Source of the DNA: Ferruginibacter sp.
GTDB lineage: Bacteria; Bacteroidota; Bacteroidia; Chitinophagales; Chitinophagaceae
Length of the DNA: 6,319 nucleotides
NCBI GenBank assembly: GCA_030831725.1
Contig: JAURKN010000207.1
Span: 1-6,319, forward strand
Reading direction: 5' to 3'
Of this stretch, positions 1 to 6,319 are shown in pieces (the first letter of the stretch is position 1; every line of letters begins with the position of its first letter). The notes under the pieces were generated by a model. It saw only the letters and a program-made list of their open reading frames with translations, searched no databases and was not told where the DNA came from. The position numbers were made by a program, and so were the translations under genes.

Positions 1-120
1 ATCAATTCAAGAAATTTCCCTGCATACAATGCAAAACGCAATGAATTGGCTGTAATCGTCACAGCAGGACGGAATACAAAACCAGCAAATCGTTTTTATC
101 AAAAACTTAATTTCTGGTAA
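1..120 (+). CDS. C-terminal fragment of an unidentified protein, weakly GNAT-like
   Basis: This frame is open from the first base to a TAA at 118-120, giving 39 residues. The other two + frames are closed by stops within about the first 55 bases. The fragment ends with NTKPANRFYQKLNFW. The A-x-x-FYxKLxF part resembles the motif near the C-terminus of GNAT N-acetyltransferases (N..A..FYEKLGF), and it follows a short hydrophobic strand (ELAVIVTA) as it would in that fold. Against this, GNAT proteins usually continue with another strand or two after the motif, while this one stops at once. The aromatic end could also be the last strand of some other beta-rich protein. The beginning lies outside the window. 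The stop is 45 nt before the next + strand gene, so co-transcription is possible. That it is a coding end is moderately supported; the family is a guess. Confidence 0.5.
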   Translation: MNSRNFPAYNAKRNELAVIVTAGRNTKPANRFYQKLNFW

Positions 121-165
121 TATCCGGTTTAAAACGAAACTTTTTTTCTTGTCTTGCTCTCATAA

Positions 166-1845
166 ATGAAAATTTCGATGTCAATGCTCAAGTCCATATC
201 GGTATTAATAGGTGCTCTGATTTGTTTACACTCCAACGCACAGGAGAAACCAGAAAATCTCGGATCAACAATCAACGCCACATTTGCAGAAATCAGGCCG
301 ACAATTTCAGCTGATGGATCCAAATTGTTTTTTGTGGTTGAAGGAAATCCTGCTAATGCGAATTATAAGAATGACAAAAAAGCGCAAGATGTTTGGTTTT
401 CAGAAAAAGATGAGAATGGAAAATGGAAACAAGCATCACCTTGTCCTTCACCAATCAATGGATTGAAAAACAATGGTGTGTTCTGGATTTCAGCCGATGG
501 GGACAGTATACTCATTCGTGGCGCTTATGATGGCGATAAGGTAGGTAAAGGATTTTCGTATTGTACAAAAACAAAAGACGGATGGTCCACTCCTGTGAAG
601 TTAATCATGGATGGGTATTCTCAGCTTGCCATGGACCAATTCAGCGGATTGTCGATGAATATTGATGGTGATGTTATGTTCCTTTATTTCTCAGAAGAAA
701 AGAACAATCCCATAAATGACATTTATATCAGCAAAAAGGCAGAGAACGGAAATTGGTCCCGTCCAGAAAAATTGGATTACATAGTCAATACGGAAGACTA
801 TGATGATATCGCACCTTTTCTTGCTGCAGATAACAAAACCCTTTATTTCTCAAGTAACCGTCCAGGTGGATACGGAGACTACGACATCTGGATGACTCGC
901 AGGCTCGATGATTCCTGGACAAAATGGAGCGACCCTGTAAATTTAGGAGGGAAAATAAACAGCACTTTGTGGGATGGTTATTTTGCTGTTGAAGCCAACG
1001 GAAAGAATGCTTATTTTTCTTCCGCTAACAACGCATCAGGAAAATCTGATTTGTTTAAAATGACTCTTGAGCCTTGGCAACAGGCTATTCCTTATGTGAA
1101 TCTGAATGTGGCAGTTGTTTCCTCCAAAACAAAAGACACAATTACTAATGCGTTGGTCACTATTCATCCTCTCGGTCAGGAAGATTCCACAAGCACGCTC
1201 GAAGGGAAAGACGGTTCTTTTACCAAGAGCATCGAATACGGAAAAAAATACGTGGTCAAAGGAGCTGCAGATAAATTCAACACTGTAGCCGACACCCTTG
1301 ATTTCACGTTGAACGGACAATCAAAATCACTGACCAAAAATTTCATCCTCAAAGAGAAAATCGATCCTGCTCTCCTTGATAGCAATTTAAAATTTGTGAA
1401 TAGCACATTGGCGTTTCAAGATGATGAAGGTAAGCTTGTACTTCCTCCAACCATTACGGATTCCGTTTCCATCGAGCAGATGGGCAGACTCGTAAAAGGA
1501 GATACAGTCTCAATCAATAACATTCTTTTCGATTTCGCAAAAGCTGAATTGCGTCAGGAAGCAATGAATGAGTTGGATAAGATCGCTGAAATGATGAAGG
1601 CTTATCCTAAACTTACTATCGATATTTCAGCGTTTACTGATGATATCGGTAGCAAGGAAGACAATATGAAACTATCTTCAGCTCGTGCTGAAAAAGCCCA
1701 AGCCTATTTGATTTCTAAATCCATAGATTCATCAAGAATCAAAGCAAATGGTTATGGAGAAGACAGACCTATCGATAGCAATGCTACAGAGATAGGCCGT
1801 CAGAAAAACAGAAGAGTCGTATTCACGCTGAATAAATCGGAGTAA
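166..1845 (+). CDS. Exported PD40 beta-propeller / OmpA-domain peptidoglycan-binding protein
   Basis: A 559-residue envelope protein that probably anchors to peptidoglycan and displays a propeller for protein contacts. Residues 1-25 form a signal peptide (hydrophobic ISVLIGALIC, then SNA before QEK, a signal peptidase I site). Cys20 follows Ile, so it is not a good lipobox. Five PD40-like strands are visible near residues 41-57, 103-119, 160-176, 214-242 (with FSSNRPGGYGDYDIW, a typical PD40 signature) and 269-286. Residues ~310-396 look like a carboxypeptidase-regulatory-type beta sandwich. Residues ~446-556 are an OmpA C-terminal domain: ILFDFAKAEL, then TDDIGS, LSSARAEKA, GYGEDRPI and GRQKNRRV. 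Asp492 and Arg507 match the diaminopimelate-binding pair of the family, with the usual 15-residue spacing, but the common GHTD is AFTD here. The propeller-sandwich-OmpA order is that of the type IX secretion protein PorE, minus its N-terminal TPR region; no other type IX gene is nearby, so this is only a resemblance. The start ATG at 166 has no clear Shine-Dalgarno; in-frame ATGs at 178 and 184 would shorten the signal peptide. Confidence 0.93.
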   Translation: MKISMSMLKSISVLIGALICLHSNAQEKPENLGSTINATFAEIRPTISADGSKLFFVVEGNPANANYKNDKKAQDVWFSEKDENGKWKQASPCPSPINGLKNNGVFWISADGDSILIRGAYDGDKVGKGFSYCTKTKDGWSTPVKLIMDGYSQLAMDQFSGLSMNIDGDVMFLYFSEEKNNPINDIYISKKAENGNWSRPEKLDYIVNTEDYDDIAPFLAADNKTLYFSSNRPGGYGDYDIWMTRRLDDSWTKWSDPVNLGGKINSTLWDGYFAVEANGKNAYFSSANNASGKSDLFKMTLEPWQQAIPYVNLNVAVVSSKTKDTITNALVTIHPLGQEDSTSTLEGKDGSFTKSIEYGKKYVVKGAADKFNTVADTLDFTLNGQSKSLTKNFILKEKIDPALLDSNLKFVNSTLAFQDDEGKLVLPPTITDSVSIEQMGRLVKGDTVSINNILFDFAKAELRQEAMNELDKIAEMMKAYPKLTIDISAFTDDIGSKEDNMKLSSARAEKAQAYLISKSIDSSRIKANGYGEDRPIDSNATEIGRQKNRRVVFTLNKSE

Positions 1846-1868
1846 TTGAAATTTTATAAATCTTTGCG

Positions 1869-1893
1869 AGCTGCCTGAATAAGGCAGCTTTTT
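1869..1893 (+). terminator. Rho-independent terminator of the PD40/OmpA gene
   Basis: A perfect 8-bp stem (AGCTGCCT at 1869-1876 with AGGCAGCT at 1882-1889), a 5-nt loop GAATA, and a T run over 1889-1893. It begins 23 nt after the stop codon of the upstream gene. Read on the - strand, the same hairpin is followed by CGCAAAG rather than T's, so it should end + transcripts only. It protects the convergent kinase gene from read-through. Confidence 0.88.
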
Positions 1894-1954
1894 CATTTCC
1901 ACTATGATTATTTATTTGTCTACTCTTTGTTTTAGAAATAGGAATTAACAATAA

Positions 1955-3001
1955 TTATTTCGAAAGGGGAAGTTCAAATCCGAATGTGGTTCCAATGTCG
2001 ATGGTGCTGCGAACCCTGAGCTCTTGCTTATGTGCCTCTATAATGTGTTTGCAGATGGATAATCCCAATCCTGATCCTCCGATTTTTCTGCTTCTTGCTG
2101 CATCAGTTCTATAAAAACGTTCAAATATTCTAAGTCGATGTTCTTCTGCGATTCCATAGCCGTCATCCGTGATTTCAACAAGCACATTCTTTTCTTCAGT
2201 CACATAAAATCCAGCCTCTACAGTACCATTCTGCTTCCCGTATTTTATCGCATTTTCAACAATGTTGACCAAAACCTGTCTGATTTTTTCCTTGTTAGCA
2301 GATACGGTCAGCGATGCTTCACAACCCTTTTTAATCCTCATTTCGATATTTTTTTCACCTGCCTTTAAAAACAGAGCATCGAATACTTCGAGTAAAAGAT
2401 CCTGGATCACAAAGTTTTGAATATTGAGTTTGAGTTCACCGCTTTCCAGTTTGGAAATCTCGTCCAAGTCACTCACCAGATTCACCAAACGCTCTATGTT
2501 TTTTTCTGTGTTTTGCAAAAATTTCAAACTGATTTGTGGATTCTCCATCGCTCCTCCGAGCAAGGTATCCACATAGCCTTGTATGGAGAATATGGGGGTT
2601 TTCAACTCATGGCTTAGGTTTTGCAGAAATTCTTTTCGGAAGGTTTCATTTTGTTGTAAGGTTTCCATTTCTTTTTTTCGCTGATCAGCCCATGCCTCAA
2701 CATCGTTTCTAACCTCATCCATACTCTTCACAGGCAACAATGTTTTATGATAAAACTCCTCTCTTCTTGTAGCCTTGGTTTGTGAAATCATTTTATAAAT
2801 CAACCTGATTTGCCGATGCAAAAATTGATTCAGGATGAAGGATATAAGAGCAAAGTTCAAGATGAACATTAACCCGAAAACAAGGATGGGATTCCACCAA
2901 ACCTTTAGAAAAAAAGAGGATGCTGCTGCTACAGGAATAGATAAAAGCAGAGCTGCAATGAAAGAGAGCTGTTTCGGAGTAAGGTTATATTTTTGAAACA
3001 T
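1955..3001 (-). CDS. Two-component sensor histidine kinase, PhoR-like, without a large sensor domain
   Basis: A 348-residue inner-membrane kinase that autophosphorylates on histidine and passes the phosphate to the regulator encoded just upstream. Two membrane segments lie near residues 12-34 and 37-59, separated by only a few residues, so there is almost no periplasmic loop. A charged linker (60-120) may hold a degenerate HAMP and coiled coil. The dimerisation/H-box has the phosphoacceptor His131 in FLQNLSHELKTP. The ATPase domain has the N box (VNIVENAIKYG, Asn250), G1 (DDGYG, 279-283), F box (RIFERFYR, 291-298) and G2 (GGSGLGLS, 308-315). All catalytic residues are present. The start ATG at 2999-3001 has an AAGGA five bases upstream. 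The gene lies 49 nt downstream of the response regulator with no terminator between them, so they are probably one operon. The overall form fits PhoR/WalK-type kinases; the stimulus cannot be told from the sequence. No T-rich terminator hairpin was seen after its stop. Confidence 0.95.
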   Translation of the reverse strand: MFQKYNLTPKQLSFIAALLLSIPVAAASSFFLKVWWNPILVFGLMFILNFALISFILNQFLHRQIRLIYKMISQTKATRREEFYHKTLLPVKSMDEVRNDVEAWADQRKKEMETLQQNETFRKEFLQNLSHELKTPIFSIQGYVDTLLGGAMENPQISLKFLQNTEKNIERLVNLVSDLDEISKLESGELKLNIQNFVIQDLLLEVFDALFLKAGEKNIEMRIKKGCEASLTVSANKEKIRQVLVNIVENAIKYGKQNGTVEAGFYVTEEKNVLVEITDDGYGIAEEHRLRIFERFYRTDAARSRKIGGSGLGLSICKHIIEAHKQELRVRSTIDIGTTFGFELPLSK

Positions 3002-3006
3002 TCGAA

Positions 3007-3011
3007 TCCTT
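3007..3011 (-). promoter_or_regulatory. Shine-Dalgarno-like site of the histidine kinase gene
   Basis: On the - strand the bases read AAGGA, followed by a 5-nt spacer (TTCGA) and the ATG at 3001-2999. The other starts in this window have no comparable site, as is common in Bacteroidota. This one supports the chosen kinase start and independent re-initiation inside the two-gene transcript. Confidence 0.5.
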
Positions 3012-3050
3012 GAGAAACGAAGTTAGGGATAGAAACGTAAAAACAGAAGT

Positions 3051-3725
3051 TCATAGTTCCAGCTTGTATCCTACTCCTTTGATGGTTTTTATGCAGTCGA
3101 GATTCAGTTTCTGTCTGATTTTGCGTATATGCACATCTATGGTTCTGTCACCAACTATCACATCCGTCCCCCAGATTTGACTCAGAATTTCAGTTCTCAG
3201 AAAAACTTTTTTCGGATTGGATGCCAACAGGGACAGCAATTCAAATTCTTTTCTTGCCAATGTGATCTCTTCACCTTTATAAACAACGGAATAAGTGGTT
3301 CTGTTGATTTCAAGATCACCCAAAAACAGATTATCGCTTTCGTTGCCGCTAATCGGCATTCTTCTGAATAAAGAGTTTACCTTACTCATAAGAACCTTTG
3401 TGCGTATGGGTTTGGATAAATAGTCATCCCCGCCAGATTCTAGTCCTAGCACTTCAGTGGTATCATCGCTTTTAGCCGTCAGAAAAATAATGAGCGTTTT
3501 TTTGAAGGCTGGCAGATTTCTGAGATGATGACAAACTTCGATTCCGTTTTTGAATGGCATCATCACATCAAGGATAATGAGGTCTGGAGAAAAAGATATC
3601 GCCTTTTCAATGGCCATGATGCCATTAGATGCTGTTTCAACCTGATATCCCTCTGCTTCCAGATTGAATTGGAGAATTTCCAAAATATCCTGTTCGTCGT
3701 CGGCTATGAGTATCTTTTTTTTCAT
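3051..3725 (-). CDS. OmpR/PhoB-family response regulator
   Basis: A 224-residue DNA-binding regulator, partner of the kinase that follows it. The receiver domain covers residues ~3-122: acidic pair Asp9-Asp10, phosphoacceptor Asp53 in LIILDVMMP, Thr83 in FLTAKS and Lys105 in YLSKPI. All are the expected conserved positions. The winged-helix domain covers ~131-223, with LARKEFELLSLLA, the recognition-helix region GDRTIDVHIRKIRQKL and the closing wing IKGVGYKL. The frame can be extended to a GTG at 3740 (five more residues), but ATG at 3725 is preferred for two reasons. It starts directly with the family-typical MKKKILIADDE, and the candidate -7 promoter element (3742-3749) would place the transcript start at or downstream of the GTG. 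It is the first gene of a probable two-gene operon. Target genes are unknown. It could be annotated phoB-like, but the sequence alone does not separate PhoB from other OmpR-type regulators. Confidence 0.95.
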   Translation of the reverse strand: MKKKILIADDEQDILEILQFNLEAEGYQVETASNGIMAIEKAISFSPDLIILDVMMPFKNGIEVCHHLRNLPAFKKTLIIFLTAKSDDTTEVLGLESGGDDYLSKPIRTKVLMSKVNSLFRRMPISGNESDNLFLGDLEINRTTYSVVYKGEEITLARKEFELLSLLASNPKKVFLRTEILSQIWGTDVIVGDRTIDVHIRKIRQKLNLDCIKTIKGVGYKLEL

Positions 3726-3741
3726 TGATTGAGGATGCACA

Positions 3742-3769
3742 CAAATTTAACATAACATCATCAGCCCAA
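3742..3769 (-). promoter_or_regulatory. Bacteroidota-type promoter for the response regulator/kinase operon
   Basis: On the - strand, TTG (3769-3767), a 17-nt spacer and TAAATTTG (3749-3742) match the phylum's primary sigma pattern (-33 TTG, -7 TAnnTTTG) exactly at all fixed positions. Transcription would begin around 3734-3737, about 10 nt before the ATG at 3725, giving a very short leader. The match is by pattern only. Confidence 0.6.
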
Positions 3770-3802
3770 TTGCCATAAATTTGATTATATTGTATTATTA
3801 AA

Positions 3803-3829
3803 TTGTTAAGTGAATCTGTTCTAATTTTG
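3803..3829 (+). promoter_or_regulatory. Bacteroidota-type promoter for the 739-residue protein gene
   Basis: TTG at 3803-3805, a 16-nt spacer and TAATTTTG at 3822-3829 match the -33 TTG / -7 TAnnTTTG pattern, with a spacer one base shorter than on the opposite side. Transcription would begin near 3835, leaving a leader of about 40 nt before the ATG at 3876. A short inverted repeat (GTTCT 3818-3822, AGAAC 3832-3836) overlaps the -7 element and could be an operator, but five bases is little. The region is AT-rich, so chance matches are possible. Confidence 0.45.
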
Positions 3830-3852
3830 TAAGAACCCACATGGGCATTAGA

Positions 3853-3869
3853 TTTAACTTACTTTAACT
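3853..3869 (+). repeat. Tandem 7-bp direct repeat in the divergent intergenic region
   Basis: TTTAACT occurs at 3853-3859 and again at 3863-3869, exactly 10 bp apart, one helical turn. A third TTTAAC lies at 3746-3751, across the -7 element of the opposite promoter. OmpR/PhoB-family regulators bind direct repeats spaced about one turn, so this is a candidate site for the neighbouring regulator. The repeat sits in the leader of the 739-residue protein gene, downstream of its candidate promoter, so binding there would more likely repress. The repeat is seen; the role is inferred. Confidence 0.35.
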
Positions 3870-3875
3870 CGTTTC

Positions 3876-6095
3876 ATGTTCAGGAAATCCATTCTGCTGG
3901 TACTTTTCATCTTCTTGCGAATGCTGGCCTCGGCATATTCGGACACAGTTACCATACCGGTGTTCAGACAATATTTTCATGATAAGATCAATGCGGAGCA
4001 ACTTGCTTGCGACAAGGCGGATGGCAAATCGGACAACCTCATGCGCATCGGCAATAACGAAGAAGTAAACTACAGAATATCGGACATCCTTTTTCGAAAA
4101 ATCGACGAACTGCAATTATGGGTTGAAACCAATGAGAAAATTGATAAGAATAACGATAAAATCAGAATTCTTGGATACATCGAACAGGAGTTAAGATTGT
4201 TCAGGCAAGCATGGAAAAAAAGAGAGATCGCACCGAGTGAATTTCCTGCTGTCATAGACAATTTCATTTTAATGGTGAAAGCGCAGGAGAACGGAACTCC
4301 TTTGACGGACTTCATAAAAGACAAATCCTATATCGTAGCGCGCATCAACACCATGGCTTTTACAGACCATCCCGGATTTAAAGAAGCGGATAAACTCGTG
4401 TTTTTCAAATACTGCGCATTACATCCTGATATCATTCTTTCCACCATCAGGCCCTATGTGAAAGAATCTTTTGCAGATAGCTTGATTGTTATCGCTTGCA
4501 GGTACAATCCTGCGCAGCTATATTCTTACGCGCAATCAATCAACACACCCGAAGGAAAGCTCATTCATCAAAATAGAAATCCATTGGTGATCACTGTCGC
4601 AAAGTTGAGTCAGACAGAAAACGCACTGATGTATTTTCCTTTTTTGGATGATATCATACATGGAAAGAAAACGGTTGATGGCATTAAAAAATATGTCGGT
4701 GACGGCGAGTCGAACTTTGACAGCGTTAGATATTACAAACTGCTTGTAAAAACGGAAACTGAATATTTCAGAAGAATGTCATCACCAGCCAAAGACACGC
4801 CCATCGCCATGTTCGGAGCGAACGGACTGCGTGAAGTGTTGAAAGACAGGGCCATAAGACATTTTATCACACCCATCAACAACCTGCATGACGAATCGAA
4901 TCTCAATGTAAGAATGAAGTCGATCGACTCTTTGACCGCAGCCGAAATCTATTATATGATCGTAATGGGAGAGAGTGATATTTACACTTCGAGCTTCAAG
5001 CACAGTTTCAATAGAATGCTGCAACGATTGGGAACAAATCCAAGATGTGATTCACTCTTGTTACAGGTTCGCTTTGATTACTTTAAAAAATTCATCAAGA
5101 TCACCGCGAATTTCAACAGGCTGGACACTTTCCTCAAAAAAATGCCTCCTACAAGCTCGGAAGCATTGATGAAGGCATTTGTGGCAAACTTGGATAAGTC
5201 GGGAAGTTTGGAGGATGCCACTGATGTGGCAGATTCGTACAGCAGCATCAACAGCAAAGAACTGCAGAAACGTATTTTAGAATATGTGGAAGAAAATGAA
5301 ATAAACAGCATCAACGACAACAATGAGCACGGTGAGCTCGTGTATAGTCTTTTGAAAAATATATTTCTTTCATCAGATAGTTCAAAAAAGATTGATTTGA
5401 CTCGAATCGCGGGAATTCCTCCCATTTATGAACTGGAGAAAAAAGGAGTGACTGATGACAGTGGCAGAATAATCCAGCAGGTTTTCTTTTATGGTGATGA
5501 GGATGGCAAAACATTCTTCCAACCTTTTTTACAATCCTTCTCTACAAAAGACTGGAAAATTGTAAAAAAGAAAGAATGGGTGGAGATCAGGTCTATAAAG
5601 GGTAACGTTTGGATCTTTGCCAATCTACCACTTGATTATGATGCCAATCTGGATGACAGCGCTCAGGTACATTTGATTGATTATTTGGAAGAGAATGAAT
5701 GGTTTCCCACCATAGTGATTCACAGAGGTCATAGTTATTGGTTGCCCGGCACCATCAGCAGAATGCCCATGAATTCCAAAATCGTATTGCTGGGTTCTTG
5801 TGGAGGCTATAAAAATCTTCAGAAAATTTTGGAAGGTTCTCCTGAAGCACACATCATATCCACCAAGGAAATTGGAGCAGGCGATATCAACCGTCCCATT
5901 CACAATGCGCTCAATCAATCGCTGATCAACAGCGACAAAATAGTATGGAGAGACATGTGGAACAACCTCACTCAACTTTTTCAGCAAGACAAAAACAAGA
6001 GTATCCGTGAAAGCTGGGAGAGTTACGTACCACCCTACAAAAACTTGGGTGCTATATTCATCAAGGCATACAATAAGAAAATGGAATCGATGTAA
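3876..6095 (+). CDS. Exported protein of unknown function with a C-terminal caspase-fold-like (clan CD) candidate domain
   Basis: A 739-residue protein that I cannot assign to a named family. Residues 1-20 are a signal peptide (FRK, hydrophobic SILLVLFIFL, cleavage after ASA), so it probably reaches the periplasm or beyond. Residues ~60-500 look mainly alpha-helical, with no motif I recognise. The last ~210 residues alternate strands and helices: QQVFFYGDEDG (534-544), NVWIFANLP (577-585), PTIVIHRGHS (611-620), KIVLLGSCGG (635-644) and AHIISTKEIG (658-667). A hydrophobic strand ending in a His-Gly-His-type motif, followed 23 residues later by a hydrophobic strand ending in Ser-Cys-Gly, is the layout of clan CD cysteine peptidases (caspases, gingipains, clostripain, CHAT). 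His619 (or His616) and Cys642 would be the dyad. Peptidase activity is inferred and not shown; it could be a non-catalytic relative. The start at 3876 is chosen because the next in-frame ATG (codon 16) would destroy the signal peptide. It is divergent from the response regulator, and an ABC exporter gene follows 20 nt downstream. Confidence 0.85.
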   Translation: MFRKSILLVLFIFLRMLASAYSDTVTIPVFRQYFHDKINAEQLACDKADGKSDNLMRIGNNEEVNYRISDILFRKIDELQLWVETNEKIDKNNDKIRILGYIEQELRLFRQAWKKREIAPSEFPAVIDNFILMVKAQENGTPLTDFIKDKSYIVARINTMAFTDHPGFKEADKLVFFKYCALHPDIILSTIRPYVKESFADSLIVIACRYNPAQLYSYAQSINTPEGKLIHQNRNPLVITVAKLSQTENALMYFPFLDDIIHGKKTVDGIKKYVGDGESNFDSVRYYKLLVKTETEYFRRMSSPAKDTPIAMFGANGLREVLKDRAIRHFITPINNLHDESNLNVRMKSIDSLTAAEIYYMIVMGESDIYTSSFKHSFNRMLQRLGTNPRCDSLLLQVRFDYFKKFIKITANFNRLDTFLKKMPPTSSEALMKAFVANLDKSGSLEDATDVADSYSSINSKELQKRILEYVEENEINSINDNNEHGELVYSLLKNIFLSSDSSKKIDLTRIAGIPPIYELEKKGVTDDSGRIIQQVFFYGDEDGKTFFQPFLQSFSTKDWKIVKKKEWVEIRSIKGNVWIFANLPLDYDANLDDSAQVHLIDYLEENEWFPTIVIHRGHSYWLPGTISRMPMNSKIVLLGSCGGYKNLQKILEGSPEAHIISTKEIGAGDINRPIHNALNQSLINSDKIVWRDMWNNLTQLFQQDKNKSIRESWESYVPPYKNLGAIFIKAYNKKMESM

Positions 6096-6131
6096 ATCGC
6101 TCTCTGATTAACCCTATGAAAATGAGCGATT
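6095..6131 (+). repeat. Inverted repeat enclosing the ABC exporter start codon
   Basis: AATCGCTC at 6095-6102 is the perfect complement of GAGCGATT at 6124-6131, with a 21-nt loop. The loop holds the preferred ATG (6116), and the second ATG (6122-6124) touches the right arm. There is no T run, so it is not a terminator. If it forms in the mRNA it could modulate translation of the exporter. It may also be chance. Confidence 0.35.
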
Positions 6132-6319
6132 CCACTACCGCCAAAAAGATATTTGACGTCAACCTGTTGAAGCGCATCCTTCACATTGCTCGACCTTACC
6201 GAAAAAAAATGTACCTGTCGCTTTTTTTTTCGGTGTTTCTAGCAATTCTTGCTCCGCTCAAGCCCTGGTTGATAAAGTTCACCATACATTCGGGTATCAG
6301 CAAACATGAAGATGATTTC
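6116..6319 (+). CDS. ABC exporter (fused permease/ATPase), N-terminal part
   Basis: Sixty-eight codons are open to the window edge. The protein starts MKMSDSTTAKKIFDVNLLKR, then RILHIARPYRKK, followed by a hydrophobic segment (YLSLFFSVFLAILAPLKPW) that forms the first transmembrane helix of a type-1 ABC exporter membrane domain. The soluble N-terminal helix with LL+RIL..A+PY and the first helix ending near AP(L)+P fit MsbA-like exporters of Bacteroidota, in which the membrane domain and ATPase are on one chain. The ATPase motifs lie outside the window, so this rests on the N-terminus alone. ATG at 6116 and ATG at 6122 are both possible starts, and neither has a Shine-Dalgarno. It begins 20 nt after the stop of the caspase-fold candidate, with no terminator between, so co-transcription is likely. 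Substrate unknown. Confidence 0.72.
   Translation, partial: MKMSDSTTAKKIFDVNLLKRILHIARPYRKKMYLSLFFSVFLAILAPLKPWLIKFTIHSGISKHEDDF

Noticed and set aside
109..116. TAATTTCT as a -7 element for the PD40/OmpA gene
   Set aside because: It misses the essential TTTG end (reads TTCT), and no supported promoter was found upstream of this gene.
126..147. Possible terminator: GTTT/AAAC hairpin followed by seven T's between the first fragment and the PD40/OmpA gene
   Set aside because: The stem is only four base pairs plus a G-U pair and AT-rich, too weak to call despite the good T run.
223..227. Cys20 of the PD40/OmpA protein as a lipoprotein attachment site
   Set aside because: The residue before Cys is Ile rather than Gly, Ala or Ser, and a normal signal peptidase I site (SNA, then QE) follows five residues later.
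1036..1320. Open frame of 94 codons on the - strand inside the PD40/OmpA gene
   Set aside because: It lies wholly within a well-supported coding region, shows no family motif and has no promoter; an antisense shadow.
1869..1889. The hairpin as a bidirectional terminator also serving the kinase operon
   Set aside because: On the - strand the stem is followed by CGCAAAG with no T run, so only + strand termination is supported.
3726..3740. Upstream GTG start for the response regulator
   Set aside because: It adds five residues not typical of the family and lies at or before the likely transcript start; ATG at 3725 fits better.
5078..5425. Open frame of 115 codons on the - strand inside the 739-residue protein gene
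   Set aside because: Antisense to a long open frame with a signal peptide and motifs; the translation is serine/leucine-rich without recognisable features.

Overview
The window looks like a piece of a Bacteroidota (Bacteroidetes) chromosome. Three things suggest this. The first complete gene encodes a PD40 beta-propeller / OmpA-domain protein of the kind common in that phylum. Shine-Dalgarno sequences are mostly absent. The central intergenic region carries two matches to the phylum-specific promoter pattern (-33 TTG, -7 TAnnTTTG). The exact genus cannot be read from the sequence.

Layout, left to right: (a) 1-120, the last 39 codons of a + strand gene that begins outside the window; (b) 166-1845 +, an exported 559-residue protein with a beta-propeller, a regulatory-like beta-sandwich domain and a C-terminal OmpA peptidoglycan-binding domain, closed by a clear intrinsic terminator at 1869-1893; (c) 3725 down to 1955 on the - strand, a two-component system in the order response regulator then histidine kinase, convergent with (b); (d) 3726-3875, a 150-bp divergent intergenic region with a promoter candidate for each direction; (e) 3876-6095 +, a 739-residue exported protein of no recognised family whose last ~200 residues carry a His motif and a Cys motif arranged as in clan CD (caspase/gingipain/CHAT-type) cysteine peptidases; (f) 6116 to the window end, the N-terminus of an ABC exporter with fused membrane domain, 20 nt behind (e).

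How the parts may work together: the response regulator and kinase are probably one transcript and one signalling pair of the PhoB/PhoR (OmpR-type) class. The kinase has almost no periplasmic loop, so it probably senses something in the membrane or cytoplasm. The exported caspase-fold candidate is transcribed divergently from the regulator and may share a transcript with the ABC exporter. Whether the two-component system controls it is an inference, based only on the shared intergenic region and a short direct repeat there. The most interesting item is the putative clan CD-like domain of the 739-residue protein. No RNA genes, insertion sequences, CRISPR arrays or signs of recent transfer were seen, and no gap without a gene exceeds 300 bases.
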